From positions 28,988 through 92,987 of the IMG/VR virus record IMGVR_UViG_3300031521_000034: 64,000 bases of DNA; one strand, given 5' to 3'. Position numbers and translations under genes: made by a program. This document shows, in pieces, positions 47,301 through 54,573 of this stretch (position 1 is its first letter; each line of letters starts with the position of its first letter). Source of the stretch: a virus. The notes beneath the pieces were generated by a model that had not been told where the DNA came from, did not search any database, and saw only the letters and a list, made by a program, of their open reading frames with translations.

Positions 47301-48395
47301 GTTACCGAGCTTCTGAACCATACTGCCACCGACAATACTACCGCCGATCTGGTTATAGGACATATCCATGCCCATTTCCTTGGACGACTCCATCATGTCG
47401 TTCATGGATTCAGCAGCTTCAAGTGCGGTGGTGAAGGAATCAGTGAAGTCCCTCATCTTGGACTGAACAGTACCTGCCAGGTTCTTCTTGAAGTTCGAAG
47501 CAAACTCACCACGCTTTCCCAACACACTATCGAGTGCACCGCCCACAAAACGATTCCGAATCTGTTCCTTGAAGGACTCAGACTTCTTCATCTTCTGGAT
47601 TTCAGGCAGTGCCGTGTTGTGTGTGATGGCTTCCAGGTTCGTTGTAGCTGTGACAGAAACCTTCTTGAGTTCTTCAAGAGTGTCCTGAGCCACGAAGTAG
47701 TGACGATACTGGATCTCCAGCATCTGACGCTGGTATCGGGCAGTAACTCTATCCTGATACGTAGCCAGACGAAGGGTGTTCATCCGGATAGCATCGAGCT
47801 GGCTCATGTTGTCATTGTGACGCGTCGTTGTCAACGCGTCCTGCAACATGGATTTAGCCCCGGTCTGAGCATCCTTCTCCTGTTGATCTTCAGCCTGCTG
47901 TTGGAACAGGCTAGCCATCATCATTTGTAGACCAGACTCTCGCTGATCACCCTGAGCACCTACACCAGTAGACTCAGGCTTGGACCAGGCTTCGAGTTTG
48001 TCAGCCATTCCCTTAGGAATCTTGCCGCGCATACTCGGCACCAGCTTTTGGATGGTGCGCTTGGTCTGATTGATAGCGGGTTTGGCAATCTTTGCAGCAT
48101 CGGCAAAGGTATCCTTTATGGTTCCCACAGAGTCTTCTGCGAAATCCATCGCCTTGCCATATTCTTTGGGTAGCGCCTTCTTGACGACCCGTTTGAAGAA
48201 GTTCGCTGACAGCGCTTCATCCTTCATGCCTTCAATCATGCCGCGACCTACATCTTGGATAGCGGCACGACCACCTTTTACCTTAGGAGCTTTATCGGCA
48301 CTGATCTTATCAAAATCAAAATCAAAATCATTGCCGAAGTCAAGATCCTTATCATCAAAATCAAAATCTCCGCCCTTCGATTTACTTTTGGACAT
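41388..48395 (-). CDS. Tape-measure-like protein with SLT transglycosylase domain
   Basis: A 2335-residue protein, the longest here. The N-terminus is acidic and repetitive (Asp/Phe-rich, residues 8-35), then long helical parts. A tandem repeat of about 110 residues starts near 855 and 965 (ADIWVKGDLKPRL, EDVYVKGEKLPRL). A Gly/Ala/Lys-rich region at about 1150-1370 leads to a hydrophobic segment near 1390-1440. Near 1975-2110 lies an SLT domain: FAAIESGFNPSAH (Glu at about 1991), SASGLFQFIDSTWN and YLAHFMGTGGATK. It would set tail length and locally open peptidoglycan during DNA entry. AGGGGTGCTCC precedes the ATG. Confidence 0.8.
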   Translation of the reverse strand: MSKSKSKGGDFDFDDKDLDFGNDFDFDFDKISADKAPKVKGGRAAIQDVGRGMIEGMKDEALSANFFKRVVKKALPKEYGKAMDFAEDSVGTIKDTFADAAKIAKPAINQTKRTIQKLVPSMRGKIPKGMADKLEAWSKPESTGVGAQGDQRESGLQMMMASLFQQQAEDQQEKDAQTGAKSMLQDALTTTRHNDNMSQLDAIRMNTLRLATYQDRVTARYQRQMLEIQYRHYFVAQDTLEELKKVSVTATTNLEAITHNTALPEIQKMKKSESFKEQIRNRFVGGALDSVLGKRGEFASNFKKNLAGTVQSKMRDFTDSFTTALEAAESMNDMMESSKEMGMDMSYNQIGGSIVGGSMVQKLGNWLGDKASKAIGKNKKLDTAVRKGAQNLGYGMENKEQLLKDFANSDKWDNIPIIGGFVRGIKDLVPSLRNSMSVTSDNMRGLREPVAFNNGANKSITEIIPGFLSRIHQELKIIRTGDASTEALVYDHSANKFSEHTTFKAKVFGDLIRKDDRERTDRDSDALIDMIDPKKKLKRHERAALSKHLITNNINGVTADPTQLARTSHYTGDAAKHAKKFSRLFKDAFKIDDEGKMAGTVESATLRRQFASKYNELGSAFSGINGRMQDYVNAGNYQQLQELGIIDDQGYVNNKLMEEYMGGKMPNLGQKPNGPVKPTTTQQSLMNQIHTDHTTQTNAKNINRRRRGKRGMFGDPDGEDISTPKGWNKDVINNQERMIEAIKEANTSETTDKILEAVVSIGSILPELSFTGGNGDPKQAEKLGFFQRSIGGLLSSGIKGAFSGARKLVTGSLKLGMKLTRGVFKGTGWGAGKVLGGLGWAKNYLTSKYEAADIWVKGDLKPRLLAWKLEAGEYLDAKTGEVITKLEDIKGDIKDKAGNIVMTLEDFKKAYVPKAKMRITRAIQSIASLAKGALDMGLNGTRSLYSAMWKYGKMGHAFLQDKLSRGEDVYVKGEKLPRLTAIVMRGKGYFSVNTGKVIRRGHDIDGAVRNAQNEIVLTEADIAQGIHDVDGKPFKSRLMKAKDFVVGKVKKAWDITTGLVGRGWEMTKGLFGGIKKGIFGADGLEIAGGKKIRTTLEAILDLLRERLPKPKRIRKGSWEEREKEDAARSEEKKSALEKIKEGVSGNPLAKLLKAGGAGILGALGGLFGKKGGKGKDGEEEGKGGSSWLDRSLDALNAYSDYKMIKGMGGAGKAAEAGAAIAGKTRLGRWLGAGRGLIGKGAALGGQVLEGFSPSAMKGLRAVGGKGAGLLAAGKGKIGTGLEAVKGWGGKAAEAVKGKMPGKGLWEGAKDMTKSGWGKMAGWFGKGGAAAAGAGAAEAGEAAAVGSKALRFGKTLKAVTPGAIAGLGLDYAGDKVGHENRTGAGLDIAGDIATGASTGAVVASFIPVPILSTMIGGLVGGAAGGAYGLYKNWDTMKFKASDFFGEKASLSNFFFGQRLPGKIGMVRMAQYGVLPTEEDKVKKLLTLEKIVRDNAKMVNGRLSYSTKDIPAKDILKAFSIDPTKPADVQRFHEWFAVRFKPVFAQHMESLYAVNPKANLDTLDDDLDPDQKTKYLNAVKSIPGIFGWTKSPFADGENLSSNAAEVDNAIAIATKSIGDTGKNGKPAVVAAVAAGAAVNAAQGGGKTDGQNLVNGVNNLTDVPGNSLKDVAKSAGKVGISGAGVGFENGKVSLTSLDSVRMKTYGLVNLDLAKVRAIMKLEEAAEDGLTFTSDKTANWSGDVPALVAKCGGAFGVPSLNTEEGTNFMTWLTHRFIPVFTTLASGIKVITGKNTPVKTMRALTDEQALNVATALQTAKDSNGVSVWTITTSPWPDYTLNTSSQSVQRTLIMMRSTVKPTTASEKTTMVDRRTDENIRQAQKNGSLVKGPWTVAQGAADAAAMANNTPSRGFMGAIEHTAGQLWHDVKNVFGFGDRSQVGEGAATANVGMTGTGGKVDGIASPKGAAGYAAMKPMLDEVAKMVGVDPNLLATFAAIESGFNPSAHAKGGSASGLFQFIDSTWNMMIKKYGPKYGIAPGTNQFDPRANALMGAEYLKNNAQIISKAVGRAPTQTDLYLAHFMGTGGATKLLKADPDTIAANLFPKEASANPNIFYPGKQPITIKGMYNNITQLMANRTKQFGIGGKMAAPATMPVAAGAKPKDAVTAAKGVASTAPGVPAPTKPVTPAVAPVAAKTSVTAAVTGNGGSSGEVAKITVIGKRKSVDSTSSVASAMSSNAVAMQTAARTSSYTNSGLDNGSNSDVVKVLQAQTDILKDIRDALSKNGIRVASVDSMPNSSQGSVASSDTSTPTTSADISGDNPQASTNRSRRAIPVSMKKTA

Positions 48396-48406
48396 GGAGC
48401 ACCCCT
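48396..48406. promoter_or_regulatory. 11 bp divergent gap with overlapping ribosome sites
   Basis: Only 11 bases separate two divergent start codons. GGAG for the plus gene and AGGGGT for the minus gene are read from the two strands of the same 11 bases. Promoters must sit inside the neighbouring genes. Confidence 0.65.
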
Positions 48407-50029
48407 ATGTCAAATCTGAATATTCCGTTCAATGTCGAGCTGCTTGATCCTACACCAGACGACTTGAGGGGACTAAAACCTATTCGTGTTTCCGATATCT
48501 ACCAAGGTGGTAGTGGAACTAACTTCCATGAAGATGGATTGTTTTCTACTTCCATTTTTGGTCGTGTGGGAGACAAGGTCCGTAACAGGCGCTTCTCCTA
48601 CATCGACATCAAAGTCAAGATCTTTCACCCGATCATCTACAAGTGCTTTGAGCGTCTGCGCGGCTTTTATGCGGACATTATCACCGGCAAAGAGTTTGCA
48701 ATCTGGAATCCTGCCATTACCGATTTCGAAAGAGCAACAGCTCTCAATGGCATGACTGGATTCAACTTCTTTGTTGAGCACTGGCGTGAGATCAAATTCC
48801 AAAGAAACAAAAGCGATATCCGCAACCAGATGATTTCGCTACTTGAAAAGTATGCTGATGACGCGATGATCGATAAGATCATTGTGATCCCAGCTGGTAT
48901 TCGAGATGTGGAGATCACTCGTGGAGGTCGTACTGAAGAGCATGAGATCAATCCGCTCTACAGAAAGCTGATCAATGTCTCATCCATCATCACAGAAGCC
49001 GCTATTCGGAACAACCCTGAGATCATCGATAGATCACGTCTGACTCTGCAATTGACATTCAATCAGATCTACGAGATGCTCGAAAACATGGTCAACGGTA
49101 AGCACAAGTTGATCCTGGGTAAGTGGGCTACGAGACGTATCTTCAATACAACGCGTAACGTGGCTTCCAGTATGGATACCACTGCTCGAGAACTGGGTGC
49201 TCCTGAGAATGTGCGCTTTAACAATACCGTCATTGGTCTGTACCAAGCCCTGAGGGCCTTCCTACCGAAGACGGTTTACATGGTGCGAAATAAGTACGTC
49301 TCCAAGATCTTCGTAACAAAAGACCAACCTGTCAATCTGGTCAACACAAAGACTCTCAAGTCTGAGCCAGTTAAGGTACGTGTCGAAGTCTTCGATGCCT
49401 GGACAAGTAACACCGGCATGGAACAGCTCTTCAACATCTACGAGAATGAAGACATCCGTCACAGACCCGTGATGATCAACAGCCATTACCTGGCGCTGAT
49501 CTATAAAGGTAAGGATGGAACTTTCAAGGTCATCAACGACATCGACGATGTTCCTCCTGAGCTGGACAAAACACTGGTTGAGCCTATTACGTATACGGAA
49601 CTCTTCTACTGCTCTATTTATCAGCAGACGAACAAGTTCCCGTTCTATGTGACTCGGTATCCGATTACGGGTATTGGTAGTATCTATCCGTCTTTGGTCT
49701 ATCTCAAGCCGACAAACCGCTCTGAGGTCAGGCAAGAGCTCAGTGATTCGTGGGAGCCTATGGGTGAAGAATTTACAGCCCTGGCATTTCCTACGAAGTC
49801 TTCCTTTGTGAATACACAGATTCCGCACTCCAGTAAGCTCACTGGCCTGGGTGCTGACTTCGATGGAGACACCCTGTCTGGTTCTGGCGGCTATGCTGAC
49901 GACACTATTGAAGAAGCTCACGAGTTTCTTCATAAGCGCAAAGCGTACATCGGAACCGACGGTCACTTTATCGCATCTGTGAGCAATGACACCACCAACT
50001 TCGTATTCCGTAATATGACTCGGGGTTAA
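48407..50029 (+). CDS. RNA polymerase beta-prime subunit, N-terminal part
   Basis: A 540-residue part of a multisubunit RNA polymerase. EDGLFSTSIFGRVGD (about residues 42-56) matches the DGLFC-x-x-IFG-P motif at the start of bacterial beta-prime. The zinc-binding cysteines that normally follow are absent. RYPITGIGSIYPSLVYL (about 425) matches the R-A-P-T-L-H-R element. GADFDGD (482-488) is the catalytic NADFDGD loop with all three Asp present, so metal binding should be intact. The chain stops about 50 residues later, so bridge helix and trigger loop must come from another gene. It is followed 2 bases later by beta. Confidence 0.9.
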   Translation: MSNLNIPFNVELLDPTPDDLRGLKPIRVSDIYQGGSGTNFHEDGLFSTSIFGRVGDKVRNRRFSYIDIKVKIFHPIIYKCFERLRGFYADIITGKEFAIWNPAITDFERATALNGMTGFNFFVEHWREIKFQRNKSDIRNQMISLLEKYADDAMIDKIIVIPAGIRDVEITRGGRTEEHEINPLYRKLINVSSIITEAAIRNNPEIIDRSRLTLQLTFNQIYEMLENMVNGKHKLILGKWATRRIFNTTRNVASSMDTTARELGAPENVRFNNTVIGLYQALRAFLPKTVYMVRNKYVSKIFVTKDQPVNLVNTKTLKSEPVKVRVEVFDAWTSNTGMEQLFNIYENEDIRHRPVMINSHYLALIYKGKDGTFKVINDIDDVPPELDKTLVEPITYTELFYCSIYQQTNKFPFYVTRYPITGIGSIYPSLVYLKPTNRSEVRQELSDSWEPMGEEFTALAFPTKSSFVNTQIPHSSKLTGLGADFDGDTLSGSGGYADDTIEEAHEFLHKRKAYIGTDGHFIASVSNDTTNFVFRNMTRG

Positions 50030-50031
50030 AA

Positions 50032-53000
50032 ATGCTTTACTACCCGTACTTCTTCAAGAAGTATGGTATTCGAGTGCCAGGCATGCTGAACAAGCCTGTC
50101 ATGGCCCCGATTACCGAATTGGAATTGCCTCGCAATGCATTGTTGCATTTCAGGCAAGGAACTGTGGATCAAACTGGTCCGAGTCCCAATGATTCTCTTT
50201 TTGCCAACATCACCAAGCCTATTTGGGTGAAGCACGTCGTCGAGCTGCACTCGCTTGAAGGAAAGCCCAGAAGGCTGGGTGTATCTGTGGATGCAATGAT
50301 TCGTAAGTTCCACATGACGAATCGTCGTTTCAAACTGCTCAAGGAAGTGGAGGCTGTTAAGGATCAGCTCTCACTGGCTGTGCTCAACTATGCCCTGATC
50401 GACAACATCTACCGATACCAGCGTACCCAGTACACCGATTACTATCGGTGGCAGAACCTGGAATCCTTGGTGTGGGAGAATGTAGCCAGAGCAGCTGAGC
50501 TTACCGATCGTGATCAGTATGTCTTTATCGACATACCGACAGTGTTGCCTTCTGCCTCTATCCTGAAAATGGGTGAGAGTCTGTCTCTGACCACCAAACT
50601 CATTAAGCTCTTCCCGAATGATTCTTCGAGGTTCTTGCTCGAACTCTGGAAGTGGTTGGGTGAGAATCGCTCAGCATCCATGCTCTCGAAGATTCCTGAG
50701 GATAAACTGAACCGTGTCAACCTGGTTTATGTGGATACGGGTAAGTGGTTTGTCGTCAACTTGGGGGTCATGAACGGATGGCGGTGTCACACCAAGGAAG
50801 AGATCGAGAAAGACGCAGAGCTCTCTGAGAAAGGTACGTCGCCTATTCAGCTGCAAAAGTACTATCTGCGGATGATGGCTGTGGCGATGTCTTTCAGATC
50901 AGGGGGTGGTAATAGCGCCGACATCCTCAATGAAGAAGGGGTGCCTGAAACTCCTGGAGACGACGAAGAGCAGATCTCCGACGACCATTCCAAGTTGCTG
51001 GTCATTGGTGCTACGCCTTCAGCCTTTGGTGGTAAGACGACCAAGGAAGGCCCGCTACCTGCTCAAGCTCGCCCTGGTAGTGTCAACAATCCTGAATCAG
51101 TCGTGGATGAGTTGCAATTGCCCTCCATGGCTGAAGTGGACAAGGATCTGGCTCAACTCGAGAAGATCAGTCAGCGAATTGAACTGGCCAAGTCGCAAGA
51201 AGCTGAAGCTATTGACCTCTATGATCGTGCTTTCAAACAAGATCTGGAGCAAGGGGTCAGAAGCTATTGCGACAGCCTCGCTGAGATAGGACGTGTCTCT
51301 GCTGCCGAGTACAAACGATACATCGCTCTGTCGAGGACGTACAAGACACTCAAGTCTCCTGACGGTAAGACCACTCTGGACAAGTATGTTCAAGTCAGCA
51401 CTGAAGAGTTGGCAATGCCTGAATCCAAACAGGTGCCGGACATTCCTCAGGTCGCTGATAAGACCATGCTCAAGAGCAGTCTGCTTGAGTTCGATAGCAA
51501 GTACATTGAAAACACGATGGGTCGGGACATTGCTGCATCTGTCCTGAACTTCCAGAATGCCGGCATTGCCGTGACCAACTATGAAGTCGAGCACGTTGAG
51601 ACGATCATGGGTAAGCACGATAATTACAGCGTTCAGTTTGTGCCAGTCAATGGAAAGCCTTCGACGGTCTGCTTCACCTTGCCGAGTGTGGATGAGAACG
51701 GGGTCTTTGAAGTCAATGGTTCGAAGTACCGTATGCGTAAGCAAATCGGAGATCTGCCTATTCACAAGGTAGGTCCTAACCGTGTGGCTCTCACAAGCTA
51801 CTATGGAAAAGTGTTTGTTTGTCGCAGTGAGAAACGAGTCAACGATTATGGGGCTTGGTTGAGAAACCGTGTGGCTGAGACTGCATTGATGGAAGATTCG
51901 CCTATCAGTGAATTCAATGCCGGTAACGTTTTCGACCATCTCTTCGAAGCACCCAAGCTTTACACGACTTTGTCGATGGGGTACATCAGCTTCCAACTCG
52001 CAGGCTTTCAGTTCGTCTTTGACCACGTCAAACGCGAACAGATGATCGATAAGAGCTTGCGGGATATGTACGAGGCTGATGGTTCCATTGTTGCTGCGGT
52101 AGAGGTTGGCAAGAAAGCAGGTGCTCAGCCCAAGGTGATCGTGCTCGATAAGTTCAGCAACATCCTCCTCGGTGAGAAGGGAGTCTTGTCTCCTTTCAAG
52201 TCGTTTGAAGAAATGCTGGGTGTGGAGTCTGCCAAGGCTCCTGTCGACTGCGCTACCATGAAAGTACTGGGTCGCGATATTCCGGTGGGCATCATCCTGG
52301 CATATCAGCTCGGTCTTGAAAAACTGATCGCGTCTTTGAAGATTGAAGTGCGTCGTGTGGAAGCAGGTAAGCAAGTCAAACTGCTGCCTTCCGAATACGG
52401 CATTACCTTCGAAGATGAGACTCTGGTATTCGACCGTGATGACAAGATTGCGAGTTTGATCCTGGGTGGATTCAGGGAGTACAAAGACGCTATCAGGCTC
52501 TACAGCGTCTATGAATTCAACCAACCTCACGTGTATCTTAACGTGCTGGAAGCTTACAAGTTGAGCAATCGCCATCTCAAGGAGATCCAGCTCATCAATG
52601 AACTGTTCATCGACCCAATCACTCGTGAGCTGCTCATGGAGCTCAACGAACCTACCACGTTCCGTGGGATCTTGATGCGGGCTGTTGAGCTGCTGCAAAC
52701 GGATTATCACCCTGAGGAGATCGATCCTGCATACATGCGTAAGAAAGGGTATGAACGGTTCGCTGGTGCTGTCTATTCGGAGATTGTGAAGGCTGTTCGC
52801 ATGCAGCGTTCTCGTCTGGACAATACCAAGCCGCCTATTGAACTCAATCCGATGGCTGTCTTGATGAACATCACTCAAGACCCTAGCAAGATCTTGCTCT
52901 CTGAGATCAATCCTATTCAGAACCTGAAGGAAATAGAAGCTGTTACCTTCGGTGGAGTAGGTGGTCGTACTTCAAGGAGCATGACCAAGCACACTCGTGC

Positions 53001-54324
53001 CTACCACAAGAATGACATGGGTGTGATCTCTGAAGCTACGGTCGACTCGGGTGATGTGGGTATCAACGTATTCACCAGTGCTGACCCTCAGTTCTCATCT
53101 CAGCGAGGACTGTCAAGAGGATACGAAATCGGTAAGACCGGAGCTACGGCTCTATTGTCTACCAGCGCATTGTTAGCCCCAGGGGCTTTGAATGATGATC
53201 CCAAGCGCGTAGGGTTTATCTCAATCCAGAACTCTCACTCCATGGCATGTGTGGGTGCAAGAGCTCCGATGGTCAGAACTGGTTATGAGTATGTGATGGC
53301 ACACCGCACTGGTCCTATGTTCGCCACTACTGCGAAAAAGGCCGGTAAGGTGGTTTCGGTATCTGACACTGGCATCATAATTGAATATGATGACGGTAAG
53401 AAAGTCGGTATCGAACTCGGTCGTAGATTTGGTAAAGCACAGGGCTTGACTGTCCCTCATGAATTGACGACCGACATGCGAGTTGGTCAGAAGTTCAAAG
53501 AGGGAGCAATCATCTCCTACAACAAGGGTTTCTTTGAACGCGATACGTTTAACAAGGATCAAGCAGTCTTCAAGATTGGTTTCTACTCCAAGGTAGCGCT
53601 ACTTGAAGATGTGCGTACTCTTGAAGACTCCTCTGCCGTCTCATCAAGAGTGGCTGAGAAGTTGAAGACGACTGTTGCGTACACACGAGACATCATTGTT
53701 GGATTCAAGGACAGCATTCACAAGCTGGTTAAAGTAGGAGATGAGCTCGAGTCTGACTCTATCCTATGTGTCATTGAGGATGAGGTCAGTGCCAGAAATG
53801 GTGGATTCTCCGATGAAGCAATGACGTCGCTGCAGTATCTGAGTGCTCAGGTGCCTCGCGCTAAACACACCGGTCACGTGGAGAGAGTCGAGGTGTATTA
53901 CAATGGCGAGAAGGAGGATATGTCTGCTTCCTTGCGAACCATTACGAATGCCTCGGACAAGATGCTGACACAGCGTAACAAGTCTGTGGATGGGGCCGCC
54001 TTGGATGGGGGCGTTGACGATAGCTTCAGAGTAGAAGGAGATCCGTTGCCTGCAGATGCTGCTTGTATTCGGATCTACATGACACACGAACAGCCTGCTG
54101 GTATTGGCGACAAAGTAGTCTTCGCTAACCAGAACAAGTCCGTGATCTCTGATGTGTTCGAAAACGAAATTGTCAGTGAAACAGGTGTGAAGGTTGACGC
54201 CTTGTTCAGCGGTAAGAGTATCTATAACCGCATCGTGACAAGCCCGTACATCATCGGAACTACTGCTACCCTTTTGAAAGAAATCGCAAAGAAGGCAGTC
54301 GCAGCCTATAACAACGTCAAGTAA
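50032..54324 (+). CDS. RNA polymerase beta subunit body with N-terminal extension
   Basis: A 1430-residue protein. NGVFEVNGSKYRMRKQ (near 555) fits the early beta lobe. KRVGFISIQNSHSM (about 1055-1070) with APMVRTGYEYVMA fits N-R-A-L-M-G-x-N-M-Q-R-Q-A-V and the following P-x-V-G-T-G-x-E. GIGDKVVFANQNKSVIS (1357-1373) matches GDKMAGRHGNKGVIS and keeps both catalytic-site lysines. The chain ends soon after, lacking the C-terminal clamp segment, which appears to be the separate gene at 34121. About 450 residues at the N-terminus have no evident beta counterpart and include an acidic linker near 300-350. It starts 2 bases after beta-prime N. Confidence 0.85.
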   Translation: MLYYPYFFKKYGIRVPGMLNKPVMAPITELELPRNALLHFRQGTVDQTGPSPNDSLFANITKPIWVKHVVELHSLEGKPRRLGVSVDAMIRKFHMTNRRFKLLKEVEAVKDQLSLAVLNYALIDNIYRYQRTQYTDYYRWQNLESLVWENVARAAELTDRDQYVFIDIPTVLPSASILKMGESLSLTTKLIKLFPNDSSRFLLELWKWLGENRSASMLSKIPEDKLNRVNLVYVDTGKWFVVNLGVMNGWRCHTKEEIEKDAELSEKGTSPIQLQKYYLRMMAVAMSFRSGGGNSADILNEEGVPETPGDDEEQISDDHSKLLVIGATPSAFGGKTTKEGPLPAQARPGSVNNPESVVDELQLPSMAEVDKDLAQLEKISQRIELAKSQEAEAIDLYDRAFKQDLEQGVRSYCDSLAEIGRVSAAEYKRYIALSRTYKTLKSPDGKTTLDKYVQVSTEELAMPESKQVPDIPQVADKTMLKSSLLEFDSKYIENTMGRDIAASVLNFQNAGIAVTNYEVEHVETIMGKHDNYSVQFVPVNGKPSTVCFTLPSVDENGVFEVNGSKYRMRKQIGDLPIHKVGPNRVALTSYYGKVFVCRSEKRVNDYGAWLRNRVAETALMEDSPISEFNAGNVFDHLFEAPKLYTTLSMGYISFQLAGFQFVFDHVKREQMIDKSLRDMYEADGSIVAAVEVGKKAGAQPKVIVLDKFSNILLGEKGVLSPFKSFEEMLGVESAKAPVDCATMKVLGRDIPVGIILAYQLGLEKLIASLKIEVRRVEAGKQVKLLPSEYGITFEDETLVFDRDDKIASLILGGFREYKDAIRLYSVYEFNQPHVYLNVLEAYKLSNRHLKEIQLINELFIDPITRELLMELNEPTTFRGILMRAVELLQTDYHPEEIDPAYMRKKGYERFAGAVYSEIVKAVRMQRSRLDNTKPPIELNPMAVLMNITQDPSKILLSEINPIQNLKEIEAVTFGGVGGRTSRSMTKHTRAYHKNDMGVISEATVDSGDVGINVFTSADPQFSSQRGLSRGYEIGKTGATALLSTSALLAPGALNDDPKRVGFISIQNSHSMACVGARAPMVRTGYEYVMAHRTGPMFATTAKKAGKVVSVSDTGIIIEYDDGKKVGIELGRRFGKAQGLTVPHELTTDMRVGQKFKEGAIISYNKGFFERDTFNKDQAVFKIGFYSKVALLEDVRTLEDSSAVSSRVAEKLKTTVAYTRDIIVGFKDSIHKLVKVGDELESDSILCVIEDEVSARNGGFSDEAMTSLQYLSAQVPRAKHTGHVERVEVYYNGEKEDMSASLRTITNASDKMLTQRNKSVDGAALDGGVDDSFRVEGDPLPADAACIRIYMTHEQPAGIGDKVVFANQNKSVISDVFENEIVSETGVKVDALFSGKSIYNRIVTSPYIIGTTATLLKEIAKKAVAAYNNVK

Positions 54325-54329
54325 AGGAG

Positions 54330-54354
54330 GCGGGCCAGTAAATAGCTGGCCCGC
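54330..54354 (+). terminator. Hairpin after RNA polymerase beta
   Basis: A 9 bp GC-rich stem (54330-54338 with 54346-54354) around a 7-base loop, 5 bases past the stop. The next gene starts 9 bases later, so read-through or processing is likely. Confidence 0.7.
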
Positions 54355-54362
54355 ATTGCTGT

Positions 54363-54560
54363 ATGAACACTGAAGAAAAGCTTAAAAACACTCTCTCGAC
54401 AGTGGCAAATGCTGCCGAGCTGACTGCGCAGGTGACGTTGGCCACTGTGGGTAACGATGTGGCTGACTCTCTGGGTGGCGAGGCACTGACTCGTCAATCG
54501 ATCTACAATCTGGCTGTTTCGAACTTCACTGCTCGACTGGCCAATTCGCTCAAGGCATGA
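54363..54560 (+). CDS. Small hypothetical protein
   Basis: A 65-residue helical protein, mostly Ala, Leu, Thr and Asn, without cysteine or motif. Its ATG follows a hairpin and has no strong ribosome site; the GGCCCGC stem ends 8 bases upstream. It ends 13 bases before the next start and shares that gene's GC-rich codon use. It could be an inner virion or chaperone-like component; nothing decides this. Confidence 0.55.
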   Translation: MNTEEKLKNTLSTVANAAELTAQVTLATVGNDVADSLGGEALTRQSIYNLAVSNFTARLANSLKA

Positions 54561-54573
54561 AAGGAGCTGCAAA

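Noticed and set aside
46896-47930. 344-codon plus-strand open frame inside the tape measure
   Set aside because: Antisense to the tape measure; no ribosome site and no recognisable protein pattern.
51097-52878. 593-codon minus-strand open frame
   Set aside because: Antisense to RNA polymerase beta, which has family motifs throughout the same region.
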